Shown in pieces: positions 9,881 to 19,673 of a stretch of 64,000 nucleotides of DNA (the stretch's first letter is position 1; the number at the start of each line of letters is the position of its first letter). The stretch is taken from NCBI GenBank assembly GCA_963727015.1, contig CAVSEV010000005.1:248001-312000 (forward strand). The letters run 5' to 3'. Both the position numbers and the translations under genes were made by a program. The notes beneath the pieces are model-generated. The model was not told the origin of the DNA, made no database searches, and saw only the letters and a list, made by a program, of their open reading frames with translations. This stretch comes from DATFVJ01 sp963727015. GTDB taxonomy: Bacteria > Actinomycetota > Actinomycetes > Streptosporangiales > Streptosporangiaceae.

Positions 9881-10355
9881 CCGTGACCGCTGCCCGGCGG
9901 CGGCTCCCGGCACGGCCGGCGCTGGCAGCCGCCCCCTGGGGGGTACACAGATCACCCGGATATGCATACATGATGGCGACGCCGTCACGCACGGGCCGTC
10001 CGCGCAGAGCGGCGGTTCGTGTCGCAATTTGCGTCGCGGTCGGTTGCACGCCGGGTGCGCTTACTGCCTTGGCTGTCCCTCCCGCCTGGCCGCGGTGGAC
10101 CCCGGCCAGGCGGAATCAGGACGGTGCCTGGGGTCACATGGCACCGGCTCTGCGGCAGGCGCGCCGAGCGCGACGGCGTGCACGGCAGCATAGCCTGGGC
10201 ACATGCGGCGCCCGCGGTAGCGCGACACGCAGCGACATTGGCTCGCTCACGAAGGGCACCGGCGGTCCGGAGCCTCTTGCCCCAGGAGATACCAGGGTCT
10301 GGGCATCGATGCGGACCGCTGGGGCAGGGTTGATAGGCCGCAGCAGGAGGACGAC
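9881..10355. other. Region without recognisable gene
   Basis: No supported coding frame was found. The last 40 bases contain the leader and Shine-Dalgarno GGAGGA of the next gene. Confidence 0.5.
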
Positions 10356-11229
10356 ATGAGTGACACGACGCCAGCCCTGGACGAGGCGTTCGAACGGATG
10401 GCGGCGGCCAGCTTCGAGTTGCCGAACGGCTTCGTCAACCATGGAGCCATGGCCTGCGAGGCGCTGGCCGTGCTCGATTGCACTGACGACATCGACAGCT
10501 GGGCGCGCCGGTTCGCCCGAGCAGGCGGGGCATCGGTGGACCCGGTAATGCCGGCCGGGTTCGAGTGGCGGCAGGCGCTCGGTGACTACCACCGGCTCCC
10601 GGAGTGGATCGGCTACTTCACGCAGGCCATTGACGACGATGGCTGGCCGGCTGTGGTCGCGGCGTGGGTGCCGCGGCTGATGCCTGCCCTGCGCACCGCG
10701 CTGTTCCACGGCGCCATCCGGACGGCCCATGCCGTCCGGGCCGTGGACGCGGCCGGCACACCGCCGCGGCGCGGCGAGCTGGCCCGGGCGCTCGGTTACT
10801 GGGCGGCCCGCTACCGCGCCGGGCAGCCGGCCAGCCCGCTGCCCCATGCCGGTGACCTCCGGATGGCGGTCGTACGGGCCGCGGCCGACGGCGCCCGCCG
10901 CTACCTGGCCCGGCCGGACATCTTCCACTTGCACGGCGTCACCGGCGCGATGGCCGTGGAGATCCTCGCCGCCCACATCCCGGCCACGGACGGCGCCGCC
11001 GCGCTGGCTCACGTGCTGGCGGAGCACGCCGCGCTGTACGCGGCCACCGAACCGGTAACCCAACCTCACCCGGCCAGCCCGGCCAGGCAGTGAGCTCGCC
11101 GCGGCTGCCGTGCGCAGCCTGGATCCGCACCAGGTCAAGCTCGTCGAGGCTTGCCGGCGCGGGCACGCGGCGACCGGCGATCCCGCCTTCGCTGCCGCCG
11201 CGGAAACGGTCACCGGCCTGCATGCCTGA
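10356..11229 (+). pseudogene. Questin oxidase-like (DUF4243) protein, frameshift near the 3' end
   Basis: The first 245 codons read as a questin-oxidase-family protein: helical throughout, with NGFVNHGAMACEALAVLD, LPEWIGYFTQAI, LARALGYWAARYR and YLARPDIFHLHGVTGAMAVE. The frame then stops at 11093. The expected C-terminal helices continue one frame over as LAAAAVRSLDPHQVKLVEAC and GHAATGDPAFAAAAETV to a stop at 11229. Fungal relatives catalyse Baeyer-Villiger-type opening of questin; bacterial members are mostly uncharacterised oxidoreductase-like proteins. The start is good (AGGAGGACGAC before ATG 10356). A single indel at about 11090 would remove the last 45 residues. Confidence 0.75.
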
Positions 11230-11243
11230 CCGGCGATCGCCGG
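11230..11243. other. 14-bp perfect palindrome
   Basis: CCGGCGATCGCCGG directly follows the restored stop of the questin-oxidase-like gene. It could be the base of a terminator hairpin, but it is short and lacks a U-tract. Confidence 0.3.
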
Positions 11244-11558
11244 CCCGCCTGACCGGTTACGCCGGCCAGCGCAGCGGCAGCGGCAGCGGCTGATCATGGG
11301 TCTCCGACGTACCGGCTCAGCCGGGATCGGACGCTCGCTTCCCGGCACGACAGTGACGTCCGTGAGTCGAGTTGAGCATGAGTGGCGACGCGCAGATTGC
11401 CCGGGTCGGTGCGCTCGCCGGTCTACCTGGACTCGACCGCACGGCCGCCCATATCGAGTCCTCTTTGTTGTTGTTGTCAAGTGGCTGGCCAGGTTTTCCT
11501 CAAGGCCGGCTTCGACGGTGAGGGTGCGTCGGCCGTGGTGCCCGGCCGTATGGTGGTG
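11244..11558. other. Region without recognisable gene
   Basis: This short stretch between the questin-oxidase gene and the IS110 remnant contains a GTTGTTGTTGTC run near 11470. No gene or terminal repeat was identified. Confidence 0.4.
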
Positions 11559-12716
11559 TCAGGCCCGGGAGTGGCTGGTCCGAAGAGTTGGCGTGCGGGG
11601 TGGTGAGCTAGCCGCGCTGGAGTCAGAGCCGTTCCCCGGTTGCCCTCCCGGGCCCTCCGCGCTGACTTGGCGGGCGTCTGCCTGGAGGCGGGCGAAGATG
11701 GCGTCGCTGATCCTGCGCTTGAGAGACCTGAGGGCCTCTTTGTGGGTCTTTCCCCGGTGATCTTCTTGTCGTAATAGGTGCGGCCCTCGCTGTGCTTGTG
11801 CCGGAGCTGGGTGATCGCGGCCATGTGAATCGCGTGGTTGATGCGCCGGTTGCCGCGCAGCGACAGCCGGTGGACCTTCCGGTTCCCTGAAGACACCTCC
11901 ACGGGGGCGGTGCCGTTATAGGCGGCGAAGTGATCGCGGCTGGGGAACCGGGTAACGTCGCCGACGTCGCCGGCTATGGTCCCGGCGATCACGGGGCCGA
12001 CACCGAAGACCTGCGTGAGGGTGGTGCGTGAGGCCCGGACGGCGGTGGCCAGTTTCTTCCTGGTATCGCGCAGCTGGGCATCAAGGTGGCGCAGGTGGGC
12101 CAGGAACTCCGCAGCGAGCTCGGCGCGGGCCAGCGCGACGGCACCGGACGGCGAGGCCTGTTCCAGGATCCTGGCGGCCTGAGCTGCGGATATCTCCTTC
12201 GGGTGGCCTCCGGGGACCAGGTCGCAGAGCACGGCGTGCAGCCGGCAGGCGACCTGGTTGCGGGCCCGGGCCAGGTCGCGGTGACCGCTTGGACCACACC
12301 TTCAGCACCGCCCGGCAGTCATCCGCGGCCACCGGCGGGCAGGCCCTGTACCGCAGCGCTGCGACCGCTACCGACAGGGCGTCATTGGGGTCGTTCTTGT
12401 TCGTGTCCCCGGCCTGCAGCAACCGCACCCGGGACGCCAGCTTGGGCTGCACATCCAGGACCCGCTCACCGATGGCGACGAGTTGCTGGGCAAGCAGGTG
12501 ACCCAGGCCACCGGCGCCCTCGACTGCCCAGGTCCGCTCCGGCCACCCTGCCGCCCAGGCGGCCAGCTTCTGGGCTTGAGCGGCGCAGGCACGGACCCGC
12601 ACTTCGCCCAGCAACTCTTCCGCCGGGCTGATCACCACCGCCGTGTGCGAGCCCTTGTGGGGGTCCACGCCGATCATCACTGCCATCAGCACGCTCCAAC
12701 TCATCCTCATCGTCAC
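11559..12716 (-). pseudogene. IS110-family transposase, frameshifted
   Basis: The N-terminal DEDD (RuvC-like) domain reads MIGVDPHKGSHTAVV (first Asp), VEGAGGLGHLLA (Glu) and GDTNKNDPNDALSVAVAAL (two Asp). An indel near 12285 shifts the frame to RNQVACRLHAVLCDLVPGG and then the C-terminal Transposase_20 domain, VFGVGPVIAGTIAGDVGDV, HFAAYNGTAPVEVSSGNR and HRLSLRGNRRINHAIHMAA, with the catalytic Ser in SSGNR. A second indel near 11770 moves the tail to THKEALRSLKRRISDAIFAR. IS110 elements have no terminal inverted repeats, so the element's edges cannot be fixed by eye. With two frameshifts it is probably inactive. Confidence 0.88.
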
Positions 12717-13546
12717 CGGGAACGGAGAACGTGGCGGGCATGCCTAATTACGGATCTGCTATCGCTCGCACCTCTTTCGAGCCACGCCACGGCGAGAACC
12801 GACAAGCTGGAACCTCGATATAGAGCCAGGCCGCGCCAGTGCTGGCACGGTCGGCAGGCGGTTCGGGAGCCAGCCCGTCGGGCCTCACGAACGCTACGGC
12901 ACAACCGCAGCGCCCTCAGACACAATTAAGCGCCATCAGACACAATTAGGCGGTACGGGTTCGCCGACGGTGATGGTTTTATTACAGATTGTGACAACAA
13001 TACCGGGGCGATGGCGTGCGCCAACCGTGGTGTGCGGGTTGCCAGGCTATTGCGTCGGGGCAGGCAGCACGTTCGACCGTGATCACTCCTGAGCCGCCAC
13101 TTCGCGACGCTGACAGGCGTGCGGCCATGCTGGTGCTGGCAACAGGCGCGGCCGCGGAGTGCCTCGCACTGATTTGGGGAAGCCCTGCGGCTTTGTTGCT
13201 TGGCGGCCGCATCGAACGGCCGCGGCCTGAATGTGTTCGGCATGTCGCCTGCGAGCTGGCATGTGCTCACCGTGGGAGTGGCTGGGCGGCCCGGTTCGCC
13301 CGGCCGGGAGCCACTTCTTGCAAGCGCTGATCCCATACCTGGTATTGCCCGTGCGGATCGCCGGGCACGGAACCACAGCAGCGGGATCGCCGCGAGATCG
13401 GTGACCAGCTTCGGTCCGGCAATCCCGGAACGGCCGCGAACGGGGTGCAAGAAGGGGGCAGTTTCCGGGACTCGTCCTTGCCGCACAGGTCGGGCGGCTG
13501 GGCGGGTGTGTGGTCCAGCCGCCCGGCGTTCGGGGGATGGGGGGTT
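12717..13546. other. Region without recognisable gene
   Basis: No family-level coding signal was found on either strand. It contains a 20-bp tandem duplication at 12911-12950 (listed separately) and leads into the 3' end of the secreted Ig-like gene. Confidence 0.45.
12911..12950. repeat. 20-bp tandem duplication
   Basis: CGCCCTCAGACACAATTAAG is followed directly by CGCCATCAGACACAATTAGG, with 18 of 20 bases the same. It lies about 200 bp upstream of the IS110 transposase start, so it could be part of that element's left end or its target region. Its last bases, AATTAGGCGG, also resemble the left flank of repeat copy A. Confidence 0.6.
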
Positions 13547-14214
13547 TCAGGGTGAGATGGTGATGCTGCCTGGTTCGGTTGCCTGGTCGCCGGCGCTGTC
13601 GGTGACCTTGATGGTGAAGGTGAACGTGCCCTGTTTGTGGGGGTGCCGCCCAGGTGGCTACCGGTTAGCACCACGCCGGGCCGGAGCTTGCCGGCGGCGA
13701 CCGTCCAGGTGAACGGGCCGGTGCCGCCGGAGGAGAAGAAGTTCTGGAAGCAGGACGACCCGGCCGTCCCGGCGTTGCAGCAGGGGCAGGGGAAGGTGAT
13801 CGTCAGCGGCGGCGGGCCGGCGGTGATGCTGTAGGTCCCGTTGGTGCCGGGGGTGCTGGCGCCGAAGGGGGTGACGTGGACGGTGAAGGTGAACGTGCCT
13901 TGTTTCGTGGGGGTGCCGCCGACGATCGGTCCGGCCGCGCCGTAGGTCGCGGGCATGGACAAGCCGGGGGGCAGGCTGCCGTTGGTGATGGTGAAGGTGT
14001 CGACGGCGCCGTTGCTGGTGAGCTGGAACGCCTCATACGGCTGGTCGGCCGCGGCGGCGGGCAGCACGCACACGCCGTTGACCAGCGTGCCGCCGTTGCT
14101 GCCGGGCGAGCACAGCAAGGTGATCGGCGGGGACTGGGCCAGCGCCGGGCTGGCCGCGGCGGTCCCGGCCAGCAGCGATCCGGCCGCCGCCATGGCGGCC
14201 ACGGCCTCTCTCAT
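13547..14214 (-). pseudogene. Secreted putative-Ig (He_PIG-like) protein, frameshift near 3' end
   Basis: An N-terminal signal peptide (MREAVAAMAAAGSLLAGTAA, then SPALAQ) is followed by two Ig-like repeats of the LPPGLSMP...GGTPTKQGTFTFTVHV type. These are separated by TYSITAGPPPLTITF and a Cys-rich PCPCCNAGTAGSSC segment. The ATG at 14214 has GGGAGGA just upstream. In the second repeat the frame breaks at GGTPT near 13635, where one A appears to be missing from an A-run. One frame over, the expected end reads GTFTFTIKVTDSAGDQATEP to a stop at 13547. A close paralogue with the intact frame lies at 39571-40269. It follows the propeller gene on the same strand with about a 20-bp gap, so the two are probably co-transcribed. 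Function unknown; cell-surface or extracellular binding is inferred. Confidence 0.75.
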
Positions 14215-14233
14215 GTCCTCCCGGGGGGTGCGG

Positions 14234-15466
14234 TCAGCTGACCGCCTCGGTTGATACCGCATCGGCGGCCAGCATGACGGCCTGGCCGGGGACGATCTTC
14301 AGGTCGGCCAGGCTGCCGCGCGATCCGCTGCCGGCGCCGAAGCTGGTGGCGCCGGCGGCGAAGGTGAACGCGCTGGCGTTGCTGTCGGCGTAGACGAAGG
14401 TGCCGGCGGGATCGGCTGCGGCCAGCCCGCCGGAGGATCCGGCAGGCAGCGGAGCTGCTGTTCCCCAGCTGCCGCCGGCCAGGTGCCAGGCATACGACGA
14501 CCCGAACACGGCGATCGCGTTCCCGGCACCGTCGATCGCGGTGGCCACCGAGCTGGACGACTGGGCAGCCAGCACCGCCGGGGCGCTCCACGTCCCGCCG
14601 GGGGACCTCGTCGCCGCCTGGGTGCGCCCCGATTGCGACCAGACAACCGATGCCTGCCCAGCATCATCGAGCGCGACCTTCGGGGCCGAGTTCTTGCCGT
14701 AATCTCCGGCGGCCACGAAGACCGGGGCGGAGAACCCGCCCAAGACGGTGCCGGACGCGGCCCAGATCGCGTCGTGCTCCGTGGCGTAGGCCACGATCGC
14801 GCTCCCGTCCGGGCTCACCGCCAGGCTCAGGTTACGCGCATGGCCCTGGACGTAAGTCGATAGCGTCTGGGTCGGACCCCAGCCGCCGCCGGCCGGGAGA
14901 ACGGCGTAATGGCTGGCGTCGGCATAGAACCCGACCCAGGCGGCGATCGCGTTGCCGGAGCCGTCCGTGCCGAGCACCAGCCCGCCGGCACCCCAGTTGA
15001 GTTCGGTGCTGAGGGTCACCGGGGCGCCCCAGCCGCCGCCCGGCGGCCGCACGCTGGCCTGCAGGATGTAGCTGCACGAGGCCGGGCAGCCGACCGTGCT
15101 GCCCCAGAGCGCGACCACCCGCCCGTCCGGGCTCACCGCCACGGCGGGGTGCGGCCCGCCGTGTGGCTGGTCGCCGCCCGGGCCCAGGTCCGCCGCCTGC
15201 CATGTCTTCCCGTCCGGGCTGGTGCACACCTGCACGTGGGTGGTGCCATCCGCCGCCTGGAAGGTCCCGCCCGCCGCCACGGCCCCTGCCCGGTTCACCG
15301 CCACCGAGCTGCCGCACGACCCCGGCAGCGCGACCGGCGCGGACCACGACCCCGCCCAGGCAGGCAGGGCGAACTGAACCCCGGACACGGCCAGGGCCGC
15401 CAGCAGCGCCAGGCTCCCCCGGCGAAACCATCTCCGTGAGCGTGTGCGCGATTGAGCGTGCTGCAT
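14234..15466 (-). CDS. Secreted beta-propeller-like (sialidase/BNR-type repeat) protein
   Basis: This 410-residue protein has a Tat-like signal peptide, RSRRWFRRGSLALLAALAVS, ending near ALPAWA. The rest is built of repeating units of the form WSAPVALPG...SVAVNRAGAVAAGGTF, VAVSPDGRVVALWG, LVLGTDGSGNAIAAWVG, LAVSPDGSAIVAYAT and VALDDAGQASVVWSQSG, about 45-50 residues each. This is the usual pattern of a six- to eight-bladed propeller. No catalytic motif is evident. The ATG at 15466 is preceded by GGGAGGACATC. The stop lies 20 bp from the start of the Ig-like gene, suggesting a two-gene unit for exported, possibly surface-bound proteins. Ligand unknown. Confidence 0.75.
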   Translation of the reverse strand: MQHAQSRTRSRRWFRRGSLALLAALAVSGVQFALPAWAGSWSAPVALPGSCGSSVAVNRAGAVAAGGTFQAADGTTHVQVCTSPDGKTWQAADLGPGGDQPHGGPHPAVAVSPDGRVVALWGSTVGCPASCSYILQASVRPPGGGWGAPVTLSTELNWGAGGLVLGTDGSGNAIAAWVGFYADASHYAVLPAGGGWGPTQTLSTYVQGHARNLSLAVSPDGSAIVAYATEHDAIWAASGTVLGGFSAPVFVAAGDYGKNSAPKVALDDAGQASVVWSQSGRTQAATRSPGGTWSAPAVLAAQSSSSVATAIDGAGNAIAVFGSSYAWHLAGGSWGTAAPLPAGSSGGLAAADPAGTFVYADSNASAFTFAAGATSFGAGSGSRGSLADLKIVPGQAVMLAADAVSTEAVS

Positions 15467-15969
15467 GATGTCCTCCCTGACACATGGTCGCTCGCCGTTT
15501 CAGCCGTGGCCAAGGAGGACACGTGCGGGCTGGATGACCATCACTAGCCTCATGACGCCTCCCCCGCTGCCTCGCCCAGGCTGCCGCGACAGTCAATCCG
15601 GCGGCAGCACACCGCGGGCGATCAGCGTGAGCACGCCGCCCAGTACCCGTTACCACGTACCAGCCGCCCGTCCGGTTCACCGGGCCGCACAAGACAACTC
15701 CTCCGCGCCGCCACGCCCGATGGCTCAGACCGAACCTGACCGGACCAGCTGTCAACGTAGCGTTGCCGACATGTATGCACCTGACACCGCCGTTCTCACC
15801 TCAGCGCTGTCAACGCCCGCCATGCGATCGGCCGCGCCGCGACGGCCGGAACAAAGTCCGCCCACCGGCATGACGGGACGTTGGCAGCCCGCTGTGGCCA
15901 CGCCCAGATCAGCCAACTCCGCGGGGACTGCGCGCGGCTCTGCCATGCACCGGCGGCCGCGCAGAGCGG
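15467..15969. other. Upstream region of the secreted-protein genes
   Basis: No gene recognised. It holds the leader of the propeller gene and then GC-rich sequence running into repeat copy B. Confidence 0.45.
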
Positions 15970-16171
15970 CGGGTCGGCGTGCGTTCTCCCTGACCTTCTC
16001 CGTCACTCAGCGTGATGCCGTCTATCGACGCAGTCCGATACTGACCGTCGCCTCGGTGCAGCGTGACCGATCTGGAGGTCGCAGTCGGGCGAGAGGCCCG
16101 TCGATGCTGCGAACGAACGCCGGACACTGCTGGCTAGATCCCGCCTGACTTGGCGCGCGCTCTATGCGGCA
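15970..16171 (+). repeat. Dispersed ~200-bp repeat, copy B
   Basis: It begins GGTCGGCGTGCGTTCTCCC, contains CACTCAGCGTGATGCCGTC and GCTGGCTAGATCCCGCC, and ends GGCGCGCGCTCTATGCGGCA. It aligns end to end with copies A, C, D (reversed) and E, with scattered substitutions and one- to few-base indels. Confidence 0.85.
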
Positions 16172-16425
16172 AGAGCGGATGCCGCGTCGAGTGCACACGA
16201 TGTGAGCGAACGGTTGCGGAGGTTGATCGTCAGGCTTGGCAGCACGTCGGCGAGGTGCATCACGAGACCGAACCGGGCCGTTGACCCCGGTCCCCCGCGC
16301 CCGCGGTGTTCCTCACCATCGTGACGAACACGCTGGTCACCACGAACTCACGGCCCCGCAACAGGTCACGGTAGGTGCTGCCATGCCGGAGCGCGCTGGC
16401 GCCTGAAACCCAGGGCCGGACGACA

Positions 16426-16812
16426 TCACCGCAATAGATCGCCGACTTCGGAGACGATGGTCAGGATCAGCCATCCGAGGCCGGCTACCGTCCCCAAGAC
16501 GACGGGAAACAGGCCGCGGCGGTCACGGGCCTTATAGGCCCGCCTGCCGAAGATCACCGCCGCCAAGCAGGGGAGCAAGACTACGGCGATGGCTGCAAGG
16601 TCGGAGACCAGAATGACCCATATCGGGTTGTCACCCGCCCCGGCCGTATAGCCCAGCAGGGAGATGACGCCCTCACCTACACCGATGGCGATGAAGAAGA
16701 ACACCGGGATTAGGACGACGGCGACCCATGCCCGCGCAAGCGCGCCCGGAGCACGCGACCGCTCGGGCGGCGTCGCGGCAGGATGCTCAGTTGGGCTCTC
16801 GGTTACCCTCAC
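16426..16812 (-). CDS. Small three-TM membrane protein
   Basis: The 128 residues comprise a Pro-rich polar N-terminus (about 25 residues) and three hydrophobic helices: VAVVLIPVFFFIAIGVGEGV, WVILVSDLAAIAVVLLPCLA and LFPVVLGTVAGLGWLILTIV. A basic loop, RRAYKARDRRG, lies between the last two. The GTG start at 16812 is supported by GGAGGAG eight bases upstream. No known family was recognised. It stands alone between a repeat and an acyltransferase scrap. Membrane location is clear; the role is unknown. Confidence 0.65.
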   Translation of the reverse strand: MRVTESPTEHPAATPPERSRAPGALARAWVAVVLIPVFFFIAIGVGEGVISLLGYTAGAGDNPIWVILVSDLAAIAVVLLPCLAAVIFGRRAYKARDRRGLFPVVLGTVAGLGWLILTIVSEVGDLLR

Positions 16813-16951
16813 GACGCATCTCCTCCTTCACTTCCAGTGTTCGCCCAGCGCGGAGCGGCCATAGAGCATGAAGACCCCAATCTTCAGGCCACAGGTCAGT
16901 CCGCTGCGCCCGGGCCGTGTGCTCCTGGGCCCGGTCCCAGTACCGCTGTAG

Positions 16952-17107
16952 AGCCTGGCCCTGGTCGGGCTGGCCGTGCCGGTGCGGTCGCTGCCGGTAC
17001 AGGCGGAGGTCACGGCGCTCATCGCGGCTGGCGGCAGCCTCGCGGGATCCTTCGCGCTCGCCTGGCTACTCATCAGCCGCTTGCCAGGGGTGGCGCGCAT
17101 CCTCTAG
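16952..17107 (+). pseudogene. C-terminal remnant of a membrane acyltransferase
   Basis: The open frame after a TAG at 16949 reads LPVQAEVTALIAAGGSLAGS, FALAWLLISRLPGVARIL and a stop. This matches the last transmembrane helix and end of acyltransferase-3-type proteins. Everything upstream in the gene is missing, so it is a one-ended fragment of about 50 codons. Confidence 0.5.
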
Positions 17108-17225
17108 CGGAACGCTGCCCAGCCCGCGGCATACACCACGGCGACGCACTGTCGTGCCGCTGTTCGCGTGAGGGCGGCGGAGTGTTTCCCCGAGCCTGGC
17201 GGCATCGGGCAGGCGGCCGGCATGG

Positions 17226-17504
17226 CTAGATTACCGGCAGGCCGTGCTGGGCAAGCCAGGTAGCGAACTGCTCCGGGGGTGGGTCTGCCGGTTCGGCTGG
17301 AAGGGGACCGTCGGTCGCGGGAACGGCCTCGACGTTCCCGCGCGTAGGCACGTCGGTGATCTTCTGCCATCCGGGATGCAGCCCTAGGACAGCCTCCAGC
17401 TTTGCTGGAGGGGTCATGCGGAACACAGTCACCGGGAGCAGACCGTCAGGTAGCCACACAAGCTGGGGACCGATCTCCTTGCCCTTCTTGACCGCCTGCA
17501 ACAC
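17226..17504 (-). CDS. Hypothetical protein
   Basis: The 92 codons read naturally as a small soluble protein: KKGKEIGPQLVWLPDGLLPV, TVFRMTPPAKLEAVLGLHPG, ending in EQFATWLAQHGLPVI. The frame is open upstream (GFPKPDVLQAV), so the start at 17504 is uncertain and the gene may be a 3' remnant. No family recognised. It lies just downstream of the truncated IS1380 transposase on the same strand, which may have replaced its 5' end. Confidence 0.4.
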   Translation of the reverse strand: MLQAVKKGKEIGPQLVWLPDGLLPVTVFRMTPPAKLEAVLGLHPGWQKITDVPTRGNVEAVPATDGPLPAEPADPPPEQFATWLAQHGLPVI

Positions 17505-17639
17505 GTCCGGCTTGGGGAAGCCACGGCCTTGGCGGGCAGGCGGTTGCCGCGACGATCTTGACGCACCGGGATTGGCCGGCGAAGTAGGCGACGGTGCCGC
17601 ACAGCGAACTATCAGGGTCTGTGGCCAGGGACGCGCACT

Positions 17640-18164
17640 ACGGTACCTGCCGGGTCAGGCTCCCGACTATCAGGAAGTCTTGGTATGGCCGAACGCCGCG
17701 CCCTGCTTCTTGCGGCCGTAGACACGTTTTTGCATCGAGTCGATGTCGATGAACGCCACCACGTCCTTGCCGGGCAGCAGCGGCGTGCGGCGGGCCAGGT
17801 CCGCCAGCAGCTCCCGGCTCACCTTCTCCGCCTGCCGGGCGTTCCCCCAGGAGAACGAGCGCAGGAACGACCCCAGCGTGGACGGTGCCCGGATCCCGCC
17901 AAACAGCGCCGGCATCGCGCCGTGCCGCAGCAGGTCCATGTCGTCGATGCTGTCCGCCCCGGCGACCATTCCGGCGACCAGGCACGGCACCTTCAGGTGC
18001 GCGTTCACCCCGCACCGGTCAGCGATGGCCACATGCTCATCGGCCAGCGCGGCAAGGCCGGCCCGGTGCGCCAGGGCCATCACCGGGATCAGGCCCGCCC
18101 GCGACACGAGATTCGGGTCATCAAACGATGCGTGAATCTTCGCCAGCCCATGCAACAATCGCAC
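17640..18164 (-). pseudogene. IS1380-family transposase, N-terminal fragment
   Basis: The sequence matches the start of IS1380 transposases: DDPNLVSRAGLIPVMALAHR, LKVPCLVAGMVAGADSIDDM, LLRHGAMPALFGGIRAPSTL and VVAFIDIDSMQKRVYGRKKQ (the first catalytic Asp lies in FIDID). At about 17670 the frame breaks in GAAFGHTK, and the remaining two thirds of the transposase, with the other catalytic residues, is absent. It is therefore a truncated, inactive copy. Confidence 0.8.
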
Positions 18165-18455
18165 TTGCGAGGTGTCCTCTCCATCTGGGGAATGGAAGCG
18201 TTAGCAACTCCCATCGTCCCAGTTCAGAGGGCACCTTTCGCGTCGGCGCGCCCGGCAGAACCCCTATTTACGCGGTGGATCGAGGCTTAGACCCAAACCC
18301 CGTCGTCGGGCATCGTCGCGCTCGCTCACGGTCGCACGCTCAACAGGCATGAGCGGTAGACCCGGAACACCCATGGCGACACGCCCACGCGCGGAACGAC
18401 CTGATCTGTGCGGCCAACCGCGTCCAGCACCGAACCGTTGATTCCGTCCAGATCG
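18165..18455. other. Left flank of the IS1380 remnant
   Basis: It probably includes the leader and outer end of the truncated IS1380 element before repeat copy C. No terminal inverted repeat could be paired, because the other end is missing. Confidence 0.3.
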
Positions 18456-18661
18456 GCGGCTCGGCGTGCGTTCTCTCTGAACTTCTGCATTACTCAGCGT
18501 GATGCCGCGTGTCGACGTAGCCCGATGCCGACCGCCGACTCGGTGCGGCGTGACTGGTCTGGGCGTCGCCGTTGGGCGAGGTGCCCGTCGAGCCTGCGAA
18601 CGAACGGCCCCGCTGCCGCTGGCTAGATCCCGCCTGACCTGGCGCGCGCTCTATGCGGCAT
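18456..18661 (+). repeat. Dispersed ~200-bp repeat, copy C
   Basis: It begins CGGCTCGGCGTGCGTTCTCT and contains TTACTCAGCGTGATGCCG, GTTGGGCGAGGTGCCCGTCG, GCTGGCTAGATCCCGCC and CTGGCGCGCGCTCTATGCGG. It is closest by eye to copies A and E. Confidence 0.85.
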
Positions 18662-18949
18662 AGTGCGTTTGGCCCGTCGTGATAGAAAGACCTGCATGGC
18701 AACACCACCTGGGTGACGCCAAGGGACCTGCGCTGCTCACCTTGGCCGTTCACGGCTCCTCAGCCGCCTGTGCGGTGATCTCAATATCAGGCGAAGGGCA
18801 CGAGAAACGTTGCCCCCGCGGCCAACGCGACGGGGTCCCTTTATGCGGGCCTGCACCATGGCTTGGTTCTGACCGCTCCAGTGCCGCCGGGCGGGCGCGA
18901 CGCCAAGTCTGGCGGGCCGACCGATAGTAGCCGCAGGCACCGTCCGCTC
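18662..18949. other. Region without recognisable gene
   Basis: No supported feature. Confidence 0.4.
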
Positions 18950-19326
18950 CGGCATCCAAGACTTGTTCGGAGGGCTGGTGCCAGCGGAGGTCATCGAAGC
19001 GTATGACCGCCTTCTTGCCAGCGACGGCTGCGCGAAGGACCAGCAGGCCGAAGCGCTGGTCGGCGACGTCGGCTGGTTGAGGCGCTGACGGAAACGGAGA
19101 TGACGCACATTCAGCCGCACACCCCCGTCGACCCGCATGGCAGAACCGCCTCGCCCACGACCAGGAACTTCTCCTGGACGGGCACCGGCGCCTCGCCGAC
19201 GCCCACGCCCAGTTCGGCATGGGCATGGACGGCCAGTTTCCCGCGCACCTGGTGGCGGTCGTCTGCGACCGGGCGCAGATCAGCGAGCTGTCGGCTGCGC
19301 TGGTCAACATCGCAGAATATCGTTGA
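18950..19326 (+). pseudogene. Remnant of unrecognised gene(s)
   Basis: Two short stretches without proper starts read like protein. At 18960-19088 the frame gives LVPAEVIEAYDRLLASDGCA and QQAEALVGDVGWLRR. At 19138-19326 another frame gives LAHDQELLLDGHRRLADAHA, FGMGMDGQFPAHLVAVVCD and AQISELSAALVNIAEYR. They could be parts of one helical protein broken by an indel. Family unknown; the call rests only on natural-looking composition. Confidence 0.3.
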
Positions 19327-19673
19327 AAGTGATCACCTGCCTCCTCCTGCCGAAATGACCACCCGTCTGCGTCCGGCGAGATTGTGACTCTCGTGACGGC
19401 GACGCGACCGAGTTTACTTATGTACTGAGCTATGGCGTGGGCATCCGCGCCATGCGCGGTCGTAGTCATCGTTGGCTCGTACGGGGGACATCCGCTCCGA
19501 CCACCATAAGGGTGATGCCGGCTTCCATGCCTGCTCGGCAGCTCTGCGGAAGTGCTGCTCACAGCCACGGATGGGATTCTCGGTACGCACAGCGCCTGGT
19601 CACGCTTGGCGGATAGGGCACGACCCGGAAAACGACAAACACTCCGTCCGTGCCAGATGCCCACGATCAGTGT
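19327..19673. other. Region without recognisable gene
   Basis: It contains a less GC-rich stretch near 19410-19435 (GAGTTTACTTATGTACTGAG) that could be an old promoter. No gene is supported. Confidence 0.35.

Noticed and set aside
12926..13486. 186-codon minus-strand frame
   Set aside because: No family similarity, unnatural composition and no Shine-Dalgarno; left as unassigned sequence.
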